Positions 34,485-49,849 of a DNA stretch of 64,000 nucleotides are shown here, in pieces. This stretch comes from Brachyhypopomus gauderio (lineage: Eukaryota > Chordata > Actinopteri > Gymnotiformes > Hypopomidae). Position 1 is the stretch's first letter. Every line of letters begins with the position of its first letter. Below the pieces are notes generated by a model, which saw only the letters and a program-made list of their open reading frames with translations, did no database searches and was not told the DNA's origin. The stretch spans positions 21,782,527 to 21,846,526 of the forward strand of contig NC_135218.1 in NCBI RefSeq assembly GCF_052324685.1, written 5' to 3'. A program made the translations under genes and the position numbers.

Positions 34485-36050
34485 CACACACACATCTCAA
34501 ACACACCCCCTTTAGCACATGACCTAAGGTCTGAAGATCTACTTCTACTCACACAGCAAGGTTCACCAAACTGACCAACTGTTCCTGTTATGAGGCTGAG
34601 GGTCCTTACGGCAGTGGGTGAAAATCTGAAAACGGTGCTCATGACATTTTAACAGCCTTTAACCCAGTGGTTGGAGAACTCACCCGTGACTTAGGAGAGT
34701 TTGGGTTCGGTCCCAGTGGACAGCAAACGCCATTCCTCTGACTGTCATTGAGCAGCTAAGCAGGACACATGACTCCAACAAGCCCCAGAGGCACTGGCTA
34801 ATTTCAGCTTTCTTAGGGGACCATATTGCATTTATATTATGTATTTATTATGGTTCAAAAAATTAAAGTGTGAAAAAATAGAGGGAATTTGCTTTACTGT
34901 GCACATAGTGGATGATATTTGCATATGGACTTGTTTAATTTTATTTGGGAACTTCTCTTCCTCTACTGATTTGCTTAACTGCATTAAGTCTTTCAATAAA
35001 TGCAATTAAAATCTGCAACTTTGTGAAATCAACCCATCACTGCAAATGAAAAATGATACACTTAATTAATGGATTGTTATAAATGCCCAAGTATGCATTT
35101 TGGAAAACTACTGCTGACTATTATATTTGCAGTAATATTGTTTCATTGCTTTATTTAGACGAGAACACATCCCTCGTTCTCGTGGGTCATGAGTTGTCAC
35201 AAGGGACTCTGACATTTCTGTGTATAGTTACTCAACCAGCAGCAGTTACTCAAAGCAGCAAATGACATTTTTGCCTGTTCTGAAGAAACATTCTGTCAGT
35301 CTAAACAACAGGGAAAATCTGGAAAATATTCCTGGACAATTAATGTAACATGGGGAAAGGGTTAGTCTAAGACCACACTGGACAAGAGCTTGAATAATTA
35401 ATTTACCCTCCCTCTCAATTCTCTGAAAGCTACATTAGTAAAATAATTTCCCTGGCACTAAAGACTTCTCCAGTGGGATTATGTACATGAAAAACACCTG
35501 CTGCATTTAGCCAATATATGTTTCCTGCCTGTCGATTTACAAGTGAAGTTTGCTATTTTTACATGGCAGTAGAAAATGAAGGTGTCTGAGTCATCAGGAT
35601 CTTTTAAGATGAAGCACCGTGAACTCGCCAGCACGACATTCTTATCTGCTTCATCTCTTTAGCCAATATTTTAATAACTGCCAAAGCAGTTCATCCAAGC
35701 ATGCAAGAAAACCATAAAATGATTCTAGAGATGATAAATTAATTTAAATGTCAGTGCTTTAATCAAACAATACAAACGGGGTGAGAAGGAGCTCAGCTTC
35801 AAATTTGGAGTGCCACCTTTATGCGACCACAGTCTGAACGTGAGATATTTCTGAACGTTCGACCATGAAATGGGAAGCAGCTCTTGGTGAGTTTCTCTTA
35901 AATGAGTGGAGGTGTGGTAGGAACTGCAGGACAGCCAAACAATGACATCACAAATGCTGAAATAATTTTTATCACATTAATCGCCCACCAGCGAAAATCC
36001 TACAGAACTTAATGTGGCATGATGCGCATATTATATATGCACAACAATTA

Positions 36051-36095
36051 CAGATATATGACATACACACATTCTTGTGTATGTCATATCTGTAT
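36051..36095. repeat. Short hairpin-forming inverted repeat
   Basis: CAGATATATGACATACACA is followed after a few bases by its near reverse complement TGTGTATGTCATATCTG. A further copy of the left arm follows at about 36115. AT-rich and probably a small decayed repeat. No microRNA family was recognised. Confidence 0.7.
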
Positions 36096-36657
36096 ATATA
36101 TATAATGCTAATTACAGATATATGACATACACAGAGATATACACACAAATACAGATTTATATCAAATAGCTAGCAAACTAGAAACAAAACAGCTAAGCAT
36201 ACCCAAGAGACAACCCCCCCGTGTGTGTGTGTGTGTGTGGTAGCACCAGGTGAAGAGATCATGCAGATGACACCAAACACACTCTTGTTTGGGAAGATAC
36301 ATTTTTGCTCCTCCTCAAACACTCATTGTCCAGCTACAATATTCCTAGTTCACATACACATGTACAAACACTTCTAAACAAATACAAATAAAACAGGGAG
36401 ACTGCAACACTCGGATATGTTCATGTACAGTTCATGTTCCAAATAAAGTGTAAATCCACAGGTAACTGCCCTGATTTTATTGTTAACTGAATTCTTACGT
36501 GCAAGTGTGCTCATAAGAGATTATAAATTAATTTGTGTCAAAACAGCTTTTTGTATATTATTCTGCAACAAGAAAAACTCCTGGACACTAGTGCTAACTA
36601 ACATTTTCTGCATGGTTGTGATATTTCATGTACAAAAGTGCCTCCACCCCACCTCCA

Positions 36658-36698
<41 letters not shown>

Positions 36699-37759
36699 AA
36701 AAATCTGTCAAAGCTGAAAAATGTTTGATTTTATTAGATTTTTTGATTCCATACTTTTTTCAAAATTTTGAATGGATGGCATTTGGCCCATAAATATTCA
36801 TTCCTGTTCCTCCTAAAATACTTCCTTGTCTGAAATACTTTGTCAGTCAACACTCTCAGATTTGCTATAAAGTACATATAACATTAAATCTTATATGAGC
36901 CAATAGCCTAATTCTAATTTGAATCCTTTACTGAAGAATACAGTTCCTACCAAAAACTAAGATCAGTTTTTTCCTTATAAACATACTGAGTGAGAATAAA
37001 TACTATCTAAAATTGGCTGTGCTCTTGAAAAAGCAGTAGCTCTAAAACACGGAGTAATCCTCCTTCACACAGTTAAACAAGTTTATCTGGTCGTGATCAG
37101 AGCCAATCGAACCCCCATTGTCATTATAAACCCTGTGTCAGCAGGCAAAGGCACTTGCATGAACTAACATACACGTATGAACAAACCCACATGTATGATC
37201 TAACCACGCCCACTGCCACTGGCTTAAATTCTGTATCAGCTGGCAGTGTTCTAAATAACACACATATCCGTAACACTGCACAGGACATCCATCCTGACTG
37301 ACTCGACAGGAGGATCCTAAAATAATTGTGGAGGTAGGGAGTAATTTCTGTGCAATTTTTGTGCAAGCATCCCTAAGAAAGAGATTAACAGAACCACAGA
37401 GACATCCAACAGATATTCTGTTTAAGCAGAAATACCAACATGTCACTTTCTTCTTTATCTGCTCTGATTTTGATGTTCAGACACACTTCGGGCAAATAAG
37501 AGATTGCTGAAATAGCTGGTTGTCATAAATGTGTAGAAAATCAAAAATGAACTCATGGTTAAGGTGCATACCTTTTGGTTATTTACACCTTTGGGAAAAT
37601 ATTAAATGAAATGAAATCACATTGCACTGCTTGTAAACAAAGCCTTAGACTTGTCTGGTAAACCAATCAGAACAACGTTACTATTTAACAAGCAAATGAA
37701 ATAAGGAGTGCTGTTCACACACACCAGACAGAATGTTGAGCATTTTATCTCAGGCTTTC

Positions 37760-37796
<37 letters not shown>

Positions 37797-38166
37797 TCCT
37801 TGGCCTCACCTTATGAGTGTTGATTATCTGATGAGTGTGAAACACTCATAAGACACTTCTCTCCCCTGCTCTCCGACACACACACACACACACACAATTC
37901 TCATGCATTTCAAAACCAACTGACTTGGGTGTGCTAACTATGCCATTATTACAAACAGGCTAAAAGGTCCACTATAAAGTCTGGGTTAAAAAGTAATATT
38001 TTCAGTCTGTACTGAAATATGTATAAACTAATCGATATGAATATGCAAATTAATAAAAAGAGTGCTGTATACAATTATATTCATATATACATAAAGTAAA
38101 TGCAAATGTAATAATAAAAATACATTTAAAAATGTGTACATTATTTTAATATTAAAATGATCTCTC

Positions 38167-38198
<32 letters not shown>

Positions 38199-38474
38199 AA
38201 CATTCATTCATTCATTACATATCTGTTTGCATTTCCAGTTGTTGCAATGGCAGCAATGAAATTAAGAATCGGAAAGAAAACAGATCTACACTTTTGGAAG
38301 TTTAGAACCCCATGGAATGAATGTTTTGATTTAAAAATCTACTTTTTCACATATAAATTGGAAATATTTTGTACTTCACTGCAATTTCAATTTTAACTGA
38401 CTGTTTCCCCATCCATGTTGATTAAAATATATGTAAAATATAAACATATAAAATATACACAACATACCTATATT

Positions 38475-38527
<53 letters not shown>

Positions 38528-40179
38528 CTTATTCTAATACTATTATTCTTAAAGGCCCAGTCAGTAACCAGTGCTGATTTGGCCTTTGTCTATATATGCA
38601 CTACAAATAATACTGACATAAGTTCGTCATAATGTATGACATCATGTTCTGCATGTTGTGTGTATGGTTTGTGTCTTGATACCTGCAGACCTTCATGACA
38701 CTTCAGGCTACAAGTTCTCCACAAAGCCGATTTGCAAGCTGAGCACTGCACTCATTTCCGATGACCACACTCTCCCCATCCACGCTCACCACACCCATGA
38801 CGTGACTCAGCAAAGATCACAAAGACGTGTTCAAAGAGCATCCGATCTCTCGACCCACCCTCCCACACTCACACCCACTCACACACCAGTTCAGTAATAC
38901 CAGGAAACCAGGAGAGCAGCACACCAGGCAGGTTCTTGCAGGGCCAAGCTGCAGCCGGTCTCGCCCAACCACAGGCAGTGGTTTAAAAACCACAGCAACC
39001 CAACAGGCTGAGTCACCAAGCACCAGATGCCCACATGGCGAAGCCGTTTATGGGCCAGGAGTATGTCGGATCATCACCAGAGCTTACCAGGCATGAGAGA
39101 CTTCCTCAACACGCTGCCCCACTGGGCCCGATCACCACGCACACCCTGTACCCCCACCCACGTTCTCCACTCTCTCTGGACCTCCGTGCACAGAGTCCCA
39201 ACTCTAAAGGTTAAGGAGGACCTCGGCATTCTGGGATCTTTCGTCAGTGGGCCCTGGTCCTGAGGTCATGATGGATAGGAGTGTTGGCGTAGACTTAGAG
39301 GTGGGCGATATGGTTTGATGATGTTATCACCATAACTTTTGCCATGATGCACTTTCCAGAATATTTTGGGTAATCAGTACATTTACCTTGACTAGGATGA
39401 GAATTTTAAATTTTTTGTAGCATGTACAATGAGAATTAGATGCAAGGCGCTACAGCACAAATGAGCAATAAAACAAATCTAACAAAAAAAAAAAAAAAAA
39501 TGTAATTAGACTTAAACAAAGAGTAAATAATAATGTTGGTGGCTGGCCAGGGGCCAAAATGACAAAACAGCATGCAAACAAAGAAGGTATGTTCACACTG
39601 AGTTATGAGTGCATCCTATTTACATTTTCAAAAATGAATGCTAGTTCTTTATATTATATGCTTTTATTTCTATTTATATAAGGGGGGTTGTTTTTTCCCC
39701 CTCATTTCATTTGGTTTTGCCACTACTGTTTTACTGGTGCATTGTGTCTGTAAATTACTATAAGTAATATATTTTGGAAATATAGCACAAGCCTATCCAG
39801 GATTAGTTTATATTTTACAGTTGCTGGAATAGAGCTGGTGATTGGCTTTACATGTCACCAAGGAAACAATGTTAGCCACAGGGCAGTGTGGGGGACCTAC
39901 AGATCAGAGAAAGGTAATAACTGGAGAATTTTTTGAGAGAGGAATATTTCCCACGAGGGAAATGAACCTTATGGATTTATACACCTCCCCTATTTTTTAC
40001 ATTAAATTCACCATCATATCAGTAGAAGTCTTTTCTTGTGTTGTGCTAGCTTCAAATTCAGTTTCAAATCCTAAATTATGTGGAGAAAACACAGTAAATA
40101 ATCTTAAATCTGTACATCACCAAACATTTTCCTCTGTACATTCAGCCACATCCGCTGTTCTTCAGTTGGTATCGTCTGC

Positions 40180-40257
40180 TGTTAGGAGTCTGGACAGAAC
40201 CTGAGGCAGGTTTCAGCCTGTTAGGAGTCTGGACAGAACCTGAGGCAGGTGTCTGCC
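40180..40257. repeat. 39-bp tandem duplication
   Basis: Two successive copies of a unit containing TGTTAGGAGTCTGGACAGAA and CCTGAGGCAGGT. The copies differ at two positions. No gene context. Confidence 0.9.
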
Positions 40258-41874
40258 TGTTCCCGGATGTAAATTTCTGGACGTGATCCACAGACTGATG
40301 CAGACTACCATGAGAAACATGACATGAGTAATTACCTTCACCCATCAGCAGCGCTTGACACATTTCAGCTAACTTTGTTAAGGCAAAGACACTACCGACA
40401 AAAAAAAACCCCTCATTCAAATACATTCAAAATTGCTTTTGTTTAGTAACAATTAAAGTATGTAAACAATTAACAATGTTTGTTTTCAAAATTATCCAAA
40501 CAAATTAAAGGCTTGGGTCTTCGGAAGCTAGAGGATTTTTGCCTGCTTTGAACAATTACATTCAAAGGTCATAGAGTGAGAGACATCGGATACCTACCAA
40601 CAGGTAAGTGCTTGCTCTCACCAGTCTTCGCCCCAGGTATCAGGCTTATTAAAAAAAATGCCCTGGGGCTCACGGAGCACGGAGAGGCCCCTTTCTGCCT
40701 AGCAACAGGACACCATGTACACCAGTTAAAAATATATAACCACAAATAAATGAATAACATGGGATACTAGTGTTGTTTGCGTCATCAAATCTTCAGGCAT
40801 AGCTTCACAAGGCAATGTCGTACAAGACCTAATCAATCCATTACAGATCTATCACATATGAATGATAAGCATTTGCTTTCTGTGAACATCCCTAGACCAT
40901 CAGCAAACCACTGATTTTTATCCAAGAAGAGGCAGCTAGATTGCAGAAGTATGTCTTGGAACCTGCTGAAAGAGATGAGAACCTGAGATATGACCCTTTA
41001 AACCAAGGGTCTACTCAAAGATAGCTGCAAAATACCAACTAAACAATTATAAAGCCTGTACAACGTGAGAATCAAGAGGAAGTTACAACAGATATAATAT
41101 CAAACAGAAACCAAGTTTTATTCATTCCTATTATGATCTTAAAATTCCTTGAGGTTTGTATTTTGAACAATAGCCAAGCAGTTTCCTAATGGTTATGAAT
41201 GATAATGGAATTTTTTTATTGAGTTTGTTTACATTGTGCTCGGTCCCACAAAAAGCCTTTATGCCTGAATCTAGAAAGTGGTCCACTGTCTTTGTTGGCC
41301 CAGCTCTGGGAGACCTGGTCCTGCAGAGGAACACACCCTTAAAAAACAGTGTGTGAGCAGATGCAATATGAACTGCTCAACACATTAAACACCACCCTAC
41401 CCCGGAGGCGGCTGCTTTAACTGACGCATATCCATGATGAGTGTCTCGACATGACAGCCCGTGTGCAGTAGGGCGGCGATGATGAGTCACGGGTTCCACA
41501 TCAAACGCACCTGGTCAAGCCAGCAGAGCCGTCACACTGACAGCGGTGAGAGAACCCCACAGGCGAGCGGAGGAACGGGCTCGGTGCAAACCCGACCGGG
41601 TGTCCAGGCAAAGCACAAGCAGCAAGCAACACTTGCATGTTTAGTAGGGTACTAGGGTATGACCCGATCACAGCTATTCCCCAGAGCTATTTAATAACTT
41701 CTGATAAAGTCCCAATCAATCTGATTGTATGCATCTCTAGATAATAGAACTGCACTCTGTATACATTTCAAGCACATTGAAAGAAGTTAAAAATAATAAT
41801 AAGACAACAGTTCCACACTGCATGTAATTAAGTGTCTCGTCAGTGGATGCCTATCAACAGAGAACCTTCCTCAT

Positions 41875-41875
<1 letters not shown>

Positions 41876-41924
<49 letters not shown>
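41876..41924. repeat. (GT)n microsatellite
   Basis: A pure GT run of about 48 bp followed by a short GA run. It lies in the gene-free interval. Confidence 0.95.
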
Positions 41925-41931
<7 letters not shown>

Positions 41932-44900
41932 TAGATGACTGGATGCACTGGCCAATTGTTTCTTTCAGTTCTGGTCAATTGTGTTTGGAAAACAAAACAG
42001 ATAGACTATAACTAAATAAACTGATATGGATCAGAAATGAACTTAATTTTAATTCAAACTGAGATTTACTTAATTTATTAACTTCATTACTAAATTCATT
42101 TTCAGTTCTTCAGATTAATTAAGGAAGTTGTTGGCTAATTAGTTGCTGAAGCAGTTTGGGCATTTTATTTTCAATTCAAAATCACAAATTTTAAAACGTA
42201 GTATTTGTATTAGCCGGAACTCAGCGTTTCAGCACTGGTATCAGTATCGGTATAGATATCCATCATGAACTACAAAAACACTATGGCTTTCTAGGGAATT
42301 ACAGTAGGGTATAAAAACACAGTCTGTGGGCTAGTAGTATTAAAGAAATAAATTTTGGGTCTGTATTAGCCGGTATTCAGTACTGGTTTCAATATCAGAA
42401 AAGAAAACTCATCAGAAATTAACAAAAACTGCAGGCATTCTAGGGAAGAATAATGGAGAATAAACACACAATCTATTAGAAATCAGATTTATACCAAATA
42501 TCAAATGGGTTGCTAATAAGAAACCACTGAGTTGAGAAACTTCAGGTGATATTTTTGCAAACTCTACCTTGAACTGAACCAGATAGCTTGTTAACCAGTT
42601 AAATCAAGCAGATCTCCAGTACTAGATAGCTGTAGTTGTGAATGTCTTAAATGCCTCTGTTGTGCTATGCCAACATTTCTATGTAGGTCAGAGCACTCTT
42701 AAAAAGGTCAGATCTACCATACACAGGGCAATAGAGAGGCCGACACCTCTGCAATAGTCCAATCATCCCTAGCCTAGGCATTTTGTGGACATACTGCAAT
42801 ATATTTTTATCTAATAAATCATTTTTGGAAGATCGCAAATCTATTCTTGGCTTTTAAAAATAATTTGAATATTGCATTATAACAATATTATGAGGTTGTA
42901 TTTGCACAGCTGTTTGAAATCGAGGGACAGTAGATGTGAAGTGAAAAGCACAGCTAGTATCACAATGATGAGGGTAATCAAATCCATACACAGAATCAGT
43001 GGTTCCTCCAGCAAGCTCAAGTGATGCACAATTCAGGCCAAGGCTGCACCAAATACAGTTCATAGATGCACAGACTACTGTTGTTTGATGGGTTAAGCAA
43101 AGCCACACCCACAAATGACACGCTCTATTCCTGCCTCCTGCAGAGAGAGTCTCGGTGTTCTACAGCAGCTAGTCAAAGGTACCAGCACCACCATTTCCTG
43201 TTTCTTTTAACCAAAGAGCACTAAATCCGAAGAGCTGTTTTTGTCCGTAATACAATGAACAGTATGTTTCCTTGTACTGTTTAGTAGAGGGTGAATCATA
43301 TCAAATTCATGATACTAGCAGCTGTACTAGTGTCGAGTGTCTTAGAGTTCATGCTAAACTAGGATCAGCTTTCCACCCGTCATATTACCCTGAATATTAT
43401 TATACAACCACAAGGGGAACTGTTGCCAGATCAGCGCTCCCAATAGGTCTAAACAGTTCAATAACAGGAGCTCCAGCATCCTTTTCCGTGGCCACTGTGT
43501 CTGCAGCGGCTTACAGAAACAGCATGGTAAAAGTTCACCGAGGCGTCGATGGGCTCAGGGGAATGGAATGGCCTTGGCTCAGGGGATGGGGGCGAATGTC
43601 GGCTGGGGCGGAGACACCAGGGAGACACTGGAGCACATGGCGCGTTACTGCTGTTCCATGCGAAGCTCCCAAATGGAGCTTTCGAATGCTGGTGACAAGA
43701 CCACTTTGCACAATGATTACGGCAAGAGTGTCACGCGAGGACTAAGAGGAATGATAAGTCAAGAGAAGGCATGACTCATGCATTTGCATAACCATTCCTG
43801 AACTATAGCAAGGTATGACTGGCATGTCAACGATGTGTTACAAAAAGTCTCTATAGGTGCCTTAAAGCAAGGTTAATTTCACTATGGATACTCACTGCAA
43901 ACATGAGCCAACATTACCCAACAAAGCTTTAGCTGACTGCTACTTTTTCCGTTTGTTGGGAAAGGGACGGAATCGCCAGACAGACCAGGGGAAGAACATT
44001 CTAGACCCTTCCCGCTGCCACACGGACGCAAGGTTCGGGTTTGTTGGTGTTTGTTGGAGAATGTGGGGGATTTAGAGGAGGATGATGTATCCCGGCTGGA
44101 ATGCCAGGGATGTCTGCTAACGTGGGGCCTCATTCCAGTCGTTTATCCATTCAGCTCATTCCGGAGAGGGGAACACGCACTCCTGCACAGAGGCACGTCC
44201 ACACCCACGCACATCATCAAAATCACAATCTAAGGCAAGCTACTATGCTACTTGCTATTTGCTATATGCTACTAGCTACTTGCTATGCAGTTCCTGGCCT
44301 AAAACCAACCTTCCTCCACTCATATTCCACCATCATCCCCATCCTCAAAACAATATGGCTAGCTTGCCGCCGTGTCTTGCTATCTTCGGCTCATCGTGGT
44401 GCTCTCTCTCCGGGCTCCGGGCCAGAGGTAACAGATTTGGAGGAGGTGCCGGTTATTGCCTTTCTATTTTCTCCACCTGGACAAACGAGAACGAAACCCG
44501 AGTGCGCTGCGGAGGCGGGCGAGCGGAAGGCCTGTACCCCATACCCACAGCTCATTTACCACCTCCAGGGAACTTGAGAAGTGAGATGCACAGAGTGCCA
44601 ACTGGTGCCCACAGGGCTGGCACAGGGTTCCTCAACACAGGAGCTCGGACAGCCCCGAGCAATCATCTGGAGTCAGCAGGTTGGGGATCTCACAAGATGA
44701 TGAAGTGGCGGAGTGATAGAGGACAGAAGATACTAGATGACAGGAGATAGCTTTAGGCTAACGAACAAGGCTGTGGAATGGGCTATGGAACTGATCAGCC
44801 TACAAAATCTTGAAAATCTGCCATTGTAAAAAGGTCAAAGGCCCGTGTACCAGGTCCGAAAGATAACTGTTCTACTGGATGTGGCTTGAATGAATGAATT

Positions 44901-47075
44901 TTTTTATGCTTTTCAAAAGTGCTTCTGCAACACAGTTCTGTCTCACACTGCTCAATACAGACACAATGCTTCACAAAGCAGGCTGCCAGTTTCTGGGACA
45001 ATGATATAAAGGACATTTTAGCCACTCCTAAAATGGCTCATGTCTTCAGGTGGAGGCCTAACCCATTTCCAGCTCTGGAAAAATTGATGACTGCTTCCAG
45101 AAGATCTTTCATTGCATCTTACTCCCATTCCACCCACTGTCTTTCTTAAAACTGTGCTACAGTCTCCTTACGCAGATATAATTTCTATGAACTGGTGAAG
45201 CACTTTACAATGGACACAATGCCTGGAAGAAAAGAGCATTGAACATCTTTAAAACATGAAGAAAAAAAGACACAAATATCACACTAAAGTTTTCTGTGTA
45301 TAGCACTGTGCCTAGACGTCCCACTAATAGTGAGACACTGAGAATCTGCATTTAAAATATGTCCTACACACGCTCACCCACTGCCCATTGAATAACCACA
45401 TGGAGCATTCTTGAAGCCATTTTACTCTTGTAATAGGTGCATCTTATTTGTGTCAAAATAAGGCTTTGGGGTTCATACTTCGACAATATTCTGTCATGAT
45501 CTGATGTCATATAACTAACAGTACAAGAACAAGCCACGAGGGCATCTCTCTTCCCTTTCATTTGGGAAATACCGCAAACACATCCAGCAAATCAGAATGT
45601 CTTTACAATTAACACGGCCAAAATATCAGAACAAAAGTCTTTACTGCAGGGATTGTTCAAGTTATATATATCATACATATTATTTATGAATTTATTTTCT
45701 TGAATGACTTTTGAGAATCAATTCATTTTTAGGTACTGGGTACAATGATGTTTAGATATTTACTTTACATTTTACGAGTGGATTATTTTTGTTTCTGTGC
45801 TGAGCAAAATAGCAGCAAAGAAGACACTGAACGAGTTGTCATATTTGGTTACGCTGCAAACTCAAGCAGTCCTGCAGGTGCTCACAGTAACAGTTGCTTT
45901 ACTTGAAATATAAGTCAAACAACTTGAAATTCTTTGTCTAATTTTATGACAGTGAATCACTTTTTTCAGAAAATAATATGATTACTCCTCATCAAATTAG
46001 AGTAAACTTAATTTTAACTGGGTCATGAGGTTAGCAGGCTTGCGTGGAATTAAGAAGGCGTGACTGTGGGATTTTTTCCTCCTGTGTATTAAATGCAGTG
46101 TCTTTTTCTCCCCGTTTTCCATAACTTCCACAGAAAACCATTTTGTGATCTTCATGCTGGCTTTAGTTGTATAGTATGAAACTGACGTTGAGTTGGAAGT
46201 GTAGTGATTGTGCATTGCTAGCCATGCACAGATGGTTAGTTTTACACCCTGCCAGCAGAGTCAAACAGCAGAGGAAGTCTGAAATACTGAACGCAGGCTC
46301 TGCATTGGCAGCCTGTGGATTGTGAGACAGCTCTTCCACCTGCTCAGAACGCACTACGCTGTAGCAAAACTGAGAAAGAACACTGATCAGCATTATTTAC
46401 CTCAGAGGTGTTGAATAAAAAAAGACACACAAATTAAAGGAAGAAGGTATTTAAACAAGACACCTACAGTGCAAACACCGTGTGCTGGACTCTCTCTCTC
46501 TCTCTCTCTCTCACTTCCTCCCTGTCATTCTGAATCGTTTTTCAGTAGGAGTGAAGGAGGTGACCCACACCTCTGAGCGTCATATTAGGAAAGGTGACCT
46601 TGACACCCCCCCTGCCACCCCCCCAACTTGTCCTGGATTCTGGGAGGATACTATGCTGCCGGGACTCAGAAACAGCCAAAAAACAAATAACAACAAACAG
46701 CAACAAGCAAAGCCAGGAACACACCACAGGAGAGGAGAATGGCGTGACGTGAAATGGTTCATAATCTTTAACGGAATGCTTAGAGGAACACAGAGAAGCG
46801 AGTGTTGTCATATTATGAGCTCTGAAAACCTACAGAAGATACCGTGAGCTTTCAAAATCACAAACAGCTAATCTGACTAAAATAATTAGCATTATGTTTC
46901 AAGCAGGACTCAGAGAAATCACACACACACACACACACACACACCTAGCTACTTCTGTAATGCATGCCAGAGTATGCATGTGGGAGGCAGTGTTTTTATC
47001 AGGGCTTACAGTAATGCTAAGAATGAGGATGTAGGCTTCAGCCTACCGATCAAAACCAGACCTTAATCTACTGAG

Positions 47076-47108
<33 letters not shown>

Positions 47109-49849
47109 CTGTCTTGGGTTTGAGAGAATATGTGGCCCACCAAAAATCTGTATGGTAAAGGACAGCCTATAACACAGGAGCAACAGAGCAACACAAACAA
47201 ATCAGACCCGTGGAACAGAGCTCTCTCCCCATTTGGTACATTTCTCTGTAAACCCTCTTTTATTCTCACTTTATTTTCTCTTCCGCCACTTCCCCCTCCC
47301 TCCCCTGCCTCTTTCTGTCCAGTCAGAGGTTTTATTAATCGGTACCTTGACCCAGACAAGATGGGGGAAGAGAGAGCAAGAGCAAATAAGAGGCGCTATG
47401 ACCAACTGCGCACAGGCCTACGGACAAGCTCTGAATCTCAACACGGGAGCCGGAGCCTAGCGGCCAAGCAATGCTGCCCCCTGCTGAGTCTGCCAGAGAA
47501 CTGCAGCTTCCCGGGGAGCAGCACCCGCATACCATAAGTCGACACTAATCCATGAATACAGTTCAAAATCAACACAGTAGCCTCCTGTTCAGAGTCTCGC
47601 CCGAGTTCTGTTCAAGGCTGTGTTTATAGAAGCCGTCATGACCATACATGGATCAGTCAGCCATCTGACAGACCGTCACAAGCCCAAACACTCTGGCCTA
47701 CTTGGCTGTTCATCACTCTGGCTCCCCTGCCTGCTACAGAGTTGAGCAACGTCTGATGGTCACAGGCCCTAGCTGCTGTCTCTGCCAGGCATTTCCTCAC
47801 ACTATTTGAATAAATATCGCCTTCCTCCAATTCCCTTTCACCACAATACCCCCTTTGATATGACCCCGTGACATTTCATGACACACACAAATAAAAAGAA
47901 AGAGCAGCCCGAGGTCGTTGGCGAGCTGGTGAGCGAATGCAGCAACAGGACAAACCTAATTACAGCTCGCGGTCATGTGCATCACATCAGCAATCGCGGA
48001 CCTAGGCAGGAGGTACTGACCCAGGACTAACTCTCTCTTCAGAATACCCTCAACAGGAGATGACATAGCACTCGATGATCATGTCTCCTGATGCGAGATT
48101 ACTCATGAATCACAAGCTCTGCTTCTCCACCGCAGTTGGAGGCTGGTGGTCCTGACGCACAGTAAGAGTGTAAATCTGAGCTTAGATTCCTTTCCTGTCG
48201 ATGGTGAGCTCTTTCGCAGGAACTGACCTGGGCTCATATTCTTTATGAGCAATGGCTTTGTTTGCTGTAGCTTAGCTGTTAGCAAAGTGTGACAGTATTA
48301 ATGCTGATCTAATAACAGGCTCTATAGTAATAGATGAGACTGCAGATCATTTACACATAGAATAGCTGGTAGTCACACTTTACCTCACAACATTAATGCA
48401 AAGTTAGGAACAAAATGCCCTGTTTATGGTCATTTTAACTAACTTGACCAGTGCCTATAGCCCCAAGAACTGTAGCCCCTACTTACACAAGGCAGAATCA
48501 GGTGAACGGCTGACTAAACACCAGCCTCTTTACCGTCATCATAATGGTTGACATGTTAATGTGGGTGGAGGCGGCTGATCCTGGAACAGCTGCCAAGAGG
48601 ACTCCCACTCTGCACAGTTAAGTGTCATCCGTGACTCAGAAATGTATAGTGGTGGATGTATCGTACGAGTTGCATCAGGTGTGCTGGGGCAGTATTAGAA
48701 CTTAAGTGTGCAATGTGGCAAGGCTCAAACATAGGACCTGAGATGAAGATGGACAATAGATGTGTGTGGACTTCTAAAGCACAAGCAATGTAGTTTCGAG
48801 ATGTTAAAGTCAACAGATAATTAATTGCTAACATGTCTGGTTTATTGTCATATTTTGATTGCAAAGAAAGCTAAAAAAAAGGAAAAGGAAAATAGAGCAT
48901 AGGCTAACCAGTTATATATGTTAGACTGACCTGCCTTAAGGGGATTCCTGATCTTCAAGTGCTTTACAAAAGGCAGTCAGAATGTGAATATCATTCTTAT
49001 CAAATGCCAAGTTTCACTCAATATAGTGGGCTATTAAAAAAAAGCACTTTTCAGGTAAATGCCTGTTGGCACTTAGCTTTCAAGATGAATGAAGTCACCA
49101 TATAAAAATGAAGTGTGTGACCTAACTCGTATCATGTCACACTCAAGTAAGGGAGGGTGGAGTGGAAATCCTGATTTATACTGCCATCTACAGGCTATAT
49201 ATGGCCAGTAACGTTAGGAGGCATTTCAAAGAAGTTCATTTAGTTGCAAGGCTGGTTTGTATAAAGAGTAATAACTTTTCTTAAAAACTTAGACATAAAT
49301 CATCTGCAGACATATATGATGGCATCATAACCAAGGTTTTAATTCATGGAATAATTAGCCAGTTTTACAGTGAAGAAAAAATATTGACTATTATCTACGG
49401 CCTTAAGCACTTCTAAAGCTACTGATGGTTTCAAGTTGTTTGAGGATTAAGGGCGGAAGTGGGACAGGCTGTCACCTCTCTAACAAAGATGTCAGCATAA
49501 ATGTTTTGACAAGTATCCAACTGCAGTGAATATCGCACCCATGAAAAAGGCATCCTGTCAAACCAAGGGTACATCACAACAAAGCACTCTAAATCAACCA
49601 GTCTAATGTTCCAAAAGGGTTCAACACCCTCTTGCATACAAAATGCATACAAATTGAAGTCTATAACCAGGAATAATAAATAATACTTAATTAGCTTATA
49701 CCCAACAAGAGAACATAATGTTTCTTCAAAGTAACATGTAAAATGTCCCAAACAATCTCGCCAAGTACAGTAAAATGAACGTGTTTAAATTAAAATGTTG
49801 ATCCCCGTTACCATCAGTGTAACAGGCAGGTGCACTAAGGACACAGCCT

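Larger units (their letters stand above)
30495..49849. other. Long gene-free interval with microsatellites
   Basis: No exon of a known gene was recognised on either strand in about 19 kb. It holds many simple repeats: CA/GT runs near 34255-34276, 34417-34484, 36216-36238, 36659-36695, 37760-37794, 37876-37897, 38176-38199, 38482-38523, 41876-41924, 46919-46943 and 47078-47106; a CT run near 46491-46512; and an A-run near 39483-39500. The only exon-like segment is at about 47330-47390 (see findings). Some AT-rich parts, for example 35.0-35.7 kb, could be conserved noncoding elements, which cannot be judged from one genome. Confidence 0.5.
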
